NCBI GenBank assembly: GCA_964429805.1
Contig: CAYSDH010000066.1
Location: 1-17,571, forward strand
Direction of reading: 5' to 3'
Length of the DNA: 17,571 bases
Source: CAYSDH01 sp964429805
Lineage (GTDB): Bacteria; Bacteroidota; Bacteroidia; Flavobacteriales_D; JABDKJ01
Shown in pieces: positions 14,669-17,571 of this stretch. The translations under genes were made by a program, and so were the position numbers. A model generated the notes under the pieces. That model did no database searches. It was given only the letters and a program-made list of their open reading frames with translations, and was not told the origin of the DNA. The first letter of the stretch is position 1; each line of letters starts with the position of its first letter.

Positions 14669-17571
14669 TTACTTAGAAACAATGATTTTCTGAGTTTCAG
14701 TCAATCCGTTGTATCTCACTCTTACAAGGTAGATGCCTTCTTGCAATTGCTGCTCAAAGTCTATTGTACGGAATACCGTTGTCTGATTGACATTGGTGAA
14801 TTGACCCATTGAAATAGATCGACCAAACATGTCAACTAGCTCCATTGTTACTAATTCTCCTTCACCAGGTAGGTCATCAAACTTCAATGTTACTCCAGTT
14901 CCATCATTTGGATTAGGGTAAGTCAAGATGTTGATTGGATCTTGAAACTGGACAATCTGCGGTGCAGATGTGTAGCTCAACAGGTCGCACTGAATTTCAG
15001 ATTGACCGCCACCACCTTGAATAATCACAGGATTACTACTTGTGTACTGCTCAAATGAGTCACCAGGACCTCCGATTCTGAAGTTCAACTCGAAGTTGAA
15101 GATTCCGTCAGTCGTAAACTGTCCAATCAAGAGCACGTTGTCAGCAGTTGCACCAGGAGTTCCTCCGAGTACTGCATAAGCACCGTTTTGACTGATAAAC
15201 GTTCCAGCAGCATTTTCATCTCCGAAATACGTGCCTGCCAGTCCGCCAAGGTCACCAATGAAGTCAGTTCCAGCTGGAGTTCCTGAAATCAAACCATCAG
15301 CAGTAGTAAGTGGAATACCAGCAGCCATGTCATCATTAACAAGAAGACCACCAGCAATCACTTCTGAACCTCCATCATTATTTACTCCACCAATGATAGA
15401 CCCATCAGTGTCAAGCACCTTCGGCACTCCGAGGTGTGATTCAGAAGCACCACCCATAGATAACCATGAGTCTAGTGCAAGTGTATTCTCGTCTAAGCGA
15501 TTATCTGCTATCTCCTCTCCTGTTTGCTCTCCTCTATCTTCTTGATTGTAGAACTCAGAAGTTGTTCCGAATACCAAGTCATGGTCAGAGTTTCCGAAAA
15601 TAGACTCCATGCTCCATCCTGCTGCCATATCGACAAATACTCTATATGTCACAGAACCAACTGGCAAGTCACTTCCACCATCTTCATCAGTCGCATCGTT
15701 TGCATCAGAAACATAGTACGTTTCAACAATTATGTTTTCTAGACCTACGCCCGGAGAACAACCTGCAGCTACAGGAGTACCAGTACAAGAACAGTCATCT
15801 TGAATCACATCATTTTCTGTATCCATGTCACCATCATCACACGAGTCACCTGGTACGATACATGAACCATCATCAACAGTTGCCATCTCGCTGTAATTGC
15901 ATGCTAATGAGTTCGTACAGCCAGGAACAGACACACCTGAACACGAGCAGTCATCTTGAAGGACATCTCCTGTAGTTGTTGCATCACCATCATCACAAGC
16001 ATCACCTGGGGCTAAACAACTTCCGTCTTCCATATTTGCATCTGCATTAAAGTTACACGCATCTGGCTCTGTACATCCCATTACTATTGCTTCTCCAATA
16101 CAGTCACATGTTGCAGAAACTGTGTCATTCATTGTGTTTGGATTACCATCATTACAAGACTCCCCTACTTCTGGATTGTCAATAACAGTTCCAGACCCAT
16201 CAGTTTCTCCTGAACATGTATCACAACCTTCTGCGTATACACATGACTCATCATCTAGCATCGCAGCTGAATCGTAGTTACATGCTGTCATATCCGTACA
16301 ACCTGTCAAGGCTGATTCTCCAGCACAACCGCAATCAGCTTGTATCACGTCATTAATTGTTGTGGCATCTCCATCATCACATGACTCTCCTACTTCTGGA
16401 TTGTCAATCACGGTGCCTGTGCCGTCAGTTTCACCTGAACACTCATCACAACCTTCTGCGTAAACACATGTGTCATCAGATACACATGCATCTACGTTGT
16501 AGTTACAAGCAGTTGCGTCAGTACATCCTAAAACAGGCGCACATGGGTCGGCACAGTCGGCATTTCCGTAATCACAAGAACCGTCATCCATGTCAGCTGT
16601 CTCATTATAATTACAGGCCGTAGGGTCTGTACATCCAGCTAAGACAATAGAACCTGCACATGAGCAGTCTGCTTGGATAATGTCATTTCCAGTGGCAGGA
16701 TCCATATCATCACAAGCATCACCAGGGAAAATACATGAACCATCAGTTACTGTAGCCTCTGAGTTATAGTTACACGCCTCTTCATCAATACATCCTGGTA
16801 CAGTTGTACCTGCACAAGAACAGTCATCTAAGATGATGTCTCCGATTGTAGTCGCATCGCCATCATCACAAGTTTCACCTGCATCAGGGTTGTCTATCAC
16901 TGTACCTGAACCATCAATCTCACCTGAGCACTCATCACATCCTTCTGCGTAAATACAAGACTCATCATCATTAGTAGCTGATGCGTTGTAGTTACAAGCC
17001 GAATCATCTGTACATCCGAATATGGCTGTAGTTGAACCCTGACAAACGTCACAGTCTACATATACATCATTACTTGTGGCGGCATCACCGTCATCACAAG
17101 CTGTACCGAGTAAGTTGTCGTCAAAGCCAGGACACTGATCATCAGCGTTAGCAATTCCGTCTCCGTCATCATCTAAGAATGTTCCTGCACACTCACAATT
17201 AGCGTTGTACATGTCTGAACCTGTATTGGCATCGCCATCATCACAGGCATCACCTGGGAAGAAGCATGATCCATCGTCAGTTGTAGCTGAACTACTAAAG
17301 TTACATGCGTCTTCTGATGTACATCCGATCACTGATATAGTTGTTCCTTGACAAAGGTCACAATCTACAAACACATCATTTTCTGTTGTTGCATCACCAT
17401 CATCACAAGCTGTTCCGAGCAGGTTATCGTTAAATCCAGGACACTGGTCATCAGCGTTAGCAATTCCGTCTCCGTCATCGTCTAAGAATGTTCCTGCACA
17501 TGCACAGTCATCGTTATACATGTCTGAACCTGTATTGGCATCGCCATCATCACAGGCATCACCTGGGAAGA
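14669..17571 (-). CDS. Second giant secreted Cys/Asp-rich repeat protein with T9SS sorting domain (5' end outside window)
   Basis: The last 966 residues of a paralogue of the downstream giant; the frame is open to the right edge, so the signal peptide and more repeats are missing. In coding order: two copies of a 103-residue unit with a thrombospondin-type-3-like Ca-binding segment (LDDDGDGIANADDQCPGF) and VDCDxCQG; mixed A-type half-units (GCTDxxACNYN...DDGSC); three 28-residue YAEGCDxCSG...IDNPxxGExC modules; a CADPC insertion; the shared ~268-residue C-terminal domain; a T9SS sorting domain. The repeats are more diverged and varied than those of the downstream gene and contain no Lys, Arg or His. 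It has its own terminator. Likely surface or secreted; function unknown. The ATG at 17521 is only an internal Met. Confidence 0.88.
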   Translation of the reverse strand, partial: FPGDACDDGDANTGSDMYNDDCACAGTFLDDDGDGIANADDQCPGFNDNLLGTACDDGDATTENDVFVDCDLCQGTTISVIGCTSEDACNFSSSATTDDGSCFFPGDACDDGDANTGSDMYNANCECAGTFLDDDGDGIANADDQCPGFDDNLLGTACDDGDAATSNDVYVDCDVCQGSTTAIFGCTDDSACNYNASATNDDESCIYAEGCDECSGEIDGSGTVIDNPDAGETCDDGDATTIGDIILDDCSCAGTTVPGCIDEEACNYNSEATVTDGSCIFPGDACDDMDPATGNDIIQADCSCAGSIVLAGCTDPTACNYNETADMDDGSCDYGNADCADPCAPVLGCTDATACNYNVDACVSDDTCVYAEGCDECSGETDGTGTVIDNPEVGESCDDGDATTINDVIQADCGCAGESALTGCTDMTACNYDSAAMLDDESCVYAEGCDTCSGETDGSGTVIDNPEVGESCNDGNPNTMNDTVSATCDCIGEAIVMGCTEPDACNFNADANMEDGSCLAPGDACDDGDATTTGDVLQDDCSCSGVSVPGCTNSLACNYSEMATVDDGSCIVPGDSCDDGDMDTENDVIQDDCSCTGTPVAAGCSPGVGLENIIVETYYVSDANDATDEDGGSDLPVGSVTYRVFVDMAAGWSMESIFGNSDHDLVFGTTSEFYNQEDRGEQTGEEIADNRLDENTLALDSWLSMGGASESHLGVPKVLDTDGSIIGGVNNDGGSEVIAGGLLVNDDMAAGIPLTTADGLISGTPAGTDFIGDLGGLAGTYFGDENAAGTFISQNGAYAVLGGTPGATADNVLLIGQFTTDGIFNFELNFRIGGPGDSFEQYTSSNPVIIQGGGGQSEIQCDLLSYTSAPQIVQFQDPINILTYPNPNDGTGVTLKFDDLPGEGELVTMELVDMFGRSISMGQFTNVNQTTVFRTIDFEQQLQEGIYLVRVRYNGLTETQKIIVSK
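14672..14923 (-). other. T9SS type A C-terminal sorting domain of the second giant
   Basis: 84 residues from TYPNPNDGTG through LPGEGELV, DMFGRS and GIYLVRVRYNG to KIIVSK. It is closely related to the domain of the neighbouring paralogue (DLPGEGELV is identical), so both proteins use the same secretion route. Confidence 0.92.
14960..15763 (-). other. Shared uncharacterised C-terminal domain, second copy
   Basis: About 268 residues starting GCSPGVGLEN and ending near LLSYTSAP. It aligns along its whole length with the domain at 7060-7869, with conserved YYVSDANDATD, SVTYRVFVD, DSWLS-GGAS, NNDGG, YFGD-NAAG and IGQFTTDG. It keeps only the two outer Cys, which suggests these pair with each other. 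Confidence 0.75.
16154..16951 (-). repeat. Three 28-residue YAEGC modules
   Basis: Copies lie at 16868-16951, 16379-16462 and 16154-16237. Each reads YAEGCDxCSGExDG, then GTVIDNPxxGExC, and is spliced between an A-type first half (DDESC or DDTC) and the CDDGDATT-type second half. They lengthen the unit without breaking its Cys order. They are absent from the downstream giant, so the paralogues diverged by acquiring different inserts (YAEGC here, B there). Confidence 0.85.
17208..17571 (-). repeat. 309-nt tandem repeat running off the right edge
   Basis: The final 55 nt (17517-17571) are identical to 17208-17262, an offset of 309 nt or 103 codons. Matching upstream segments (TSP3-like motif at about 17119-17182 and 17428-17491) show the same period with a few differences. 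The unit combines a TSP3-like Ca-binding segment with A-type halves and has 10 Cys. The number of copies beyond the edge is unknown. Confidence 0.88.

Noticed and set aside
1..17571. tRNA, rRNA, insertion sequence or prophage
   Set aside because: No cloverleaf-like segment, rRNA sequence, transposase motif or terminal inverted repeats were noticed by eye in either strand.

Overview
The window looks like a piece of a Bacteroidota genome, probably marine or aquatic and of the Flavobacteriales/Saprospirales kind. The grounds are two secreted giants with type IX secretion (T9SS) C-terminal sorting domains, putative promoters of the Bacteroidota form TTG-N20/21-TAnnTTTG, and the tandem-domain DUF1599 protein next to folP. 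I cannot name a genus. Two 100-N gaps and a contig-like right edge show it is a draft assembly.

The left part (1-6.7 kb) is compact housekeeping and cell-envelope sequence. Two overlapping glycosyltransferase genes run leftward from a promoter inside the neighbouring gene. Next are an ElyC/SanA/YdcF-like (DUF218) membrane protein gene running right and a UDP-GlcNAc 2-epimerase gene (wecB) converging on it with no base between the stop codons. Upstream of wecB on the same strand is a DUF1599 gene. Divergent from that, 18 bp away, is a folP (dihydropteroate synthase) gene overlapping a gene for a tRNA-queuosine mannosyltransferase-like protein. The two glycosyltransferases and WecB fit surface polysaccharide synthesis. 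The third glycosyltransferase-like gene most likely modifies tRNA.

The right part (6.7-17.6 kb) holds two tandem paralogous genes on the minus strand, each ending at a strong intrinsic terminator. The first (6736-14434) encodes a signal peptide, about 2,000 residues of cysteine/aspartate-rich repeats, a ~270-residue uncharacterised domain and a T9SS sorting domain. Its repeats are 52-residue A units (6 Cys) interrupted by six 62-residue B insertions, partly in an 873-nt higher-order period. The second gene (14669 to beyond the right edge) shares the C-terminal half but has a different array with thrombospondin-type-3-like Ca-binding segments. Neither array contains a single visible Lys, Arg or His.

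The gaps break the first giant into three reading frames, but this is an assembly artefact. The 11.5-kb gap is flanked by an exact 55-nt duplicate. Collapsing it restores both frame and the 873-nt period. The window's last 55 nt are likewise an exact copy of a segment 309 nt away. Both patterns match a k=55 de Bruijn assembly failing in the repeats. The minimal reconstruction is one 2,503-residue protein. True repeat numbers in both genes are unknown.
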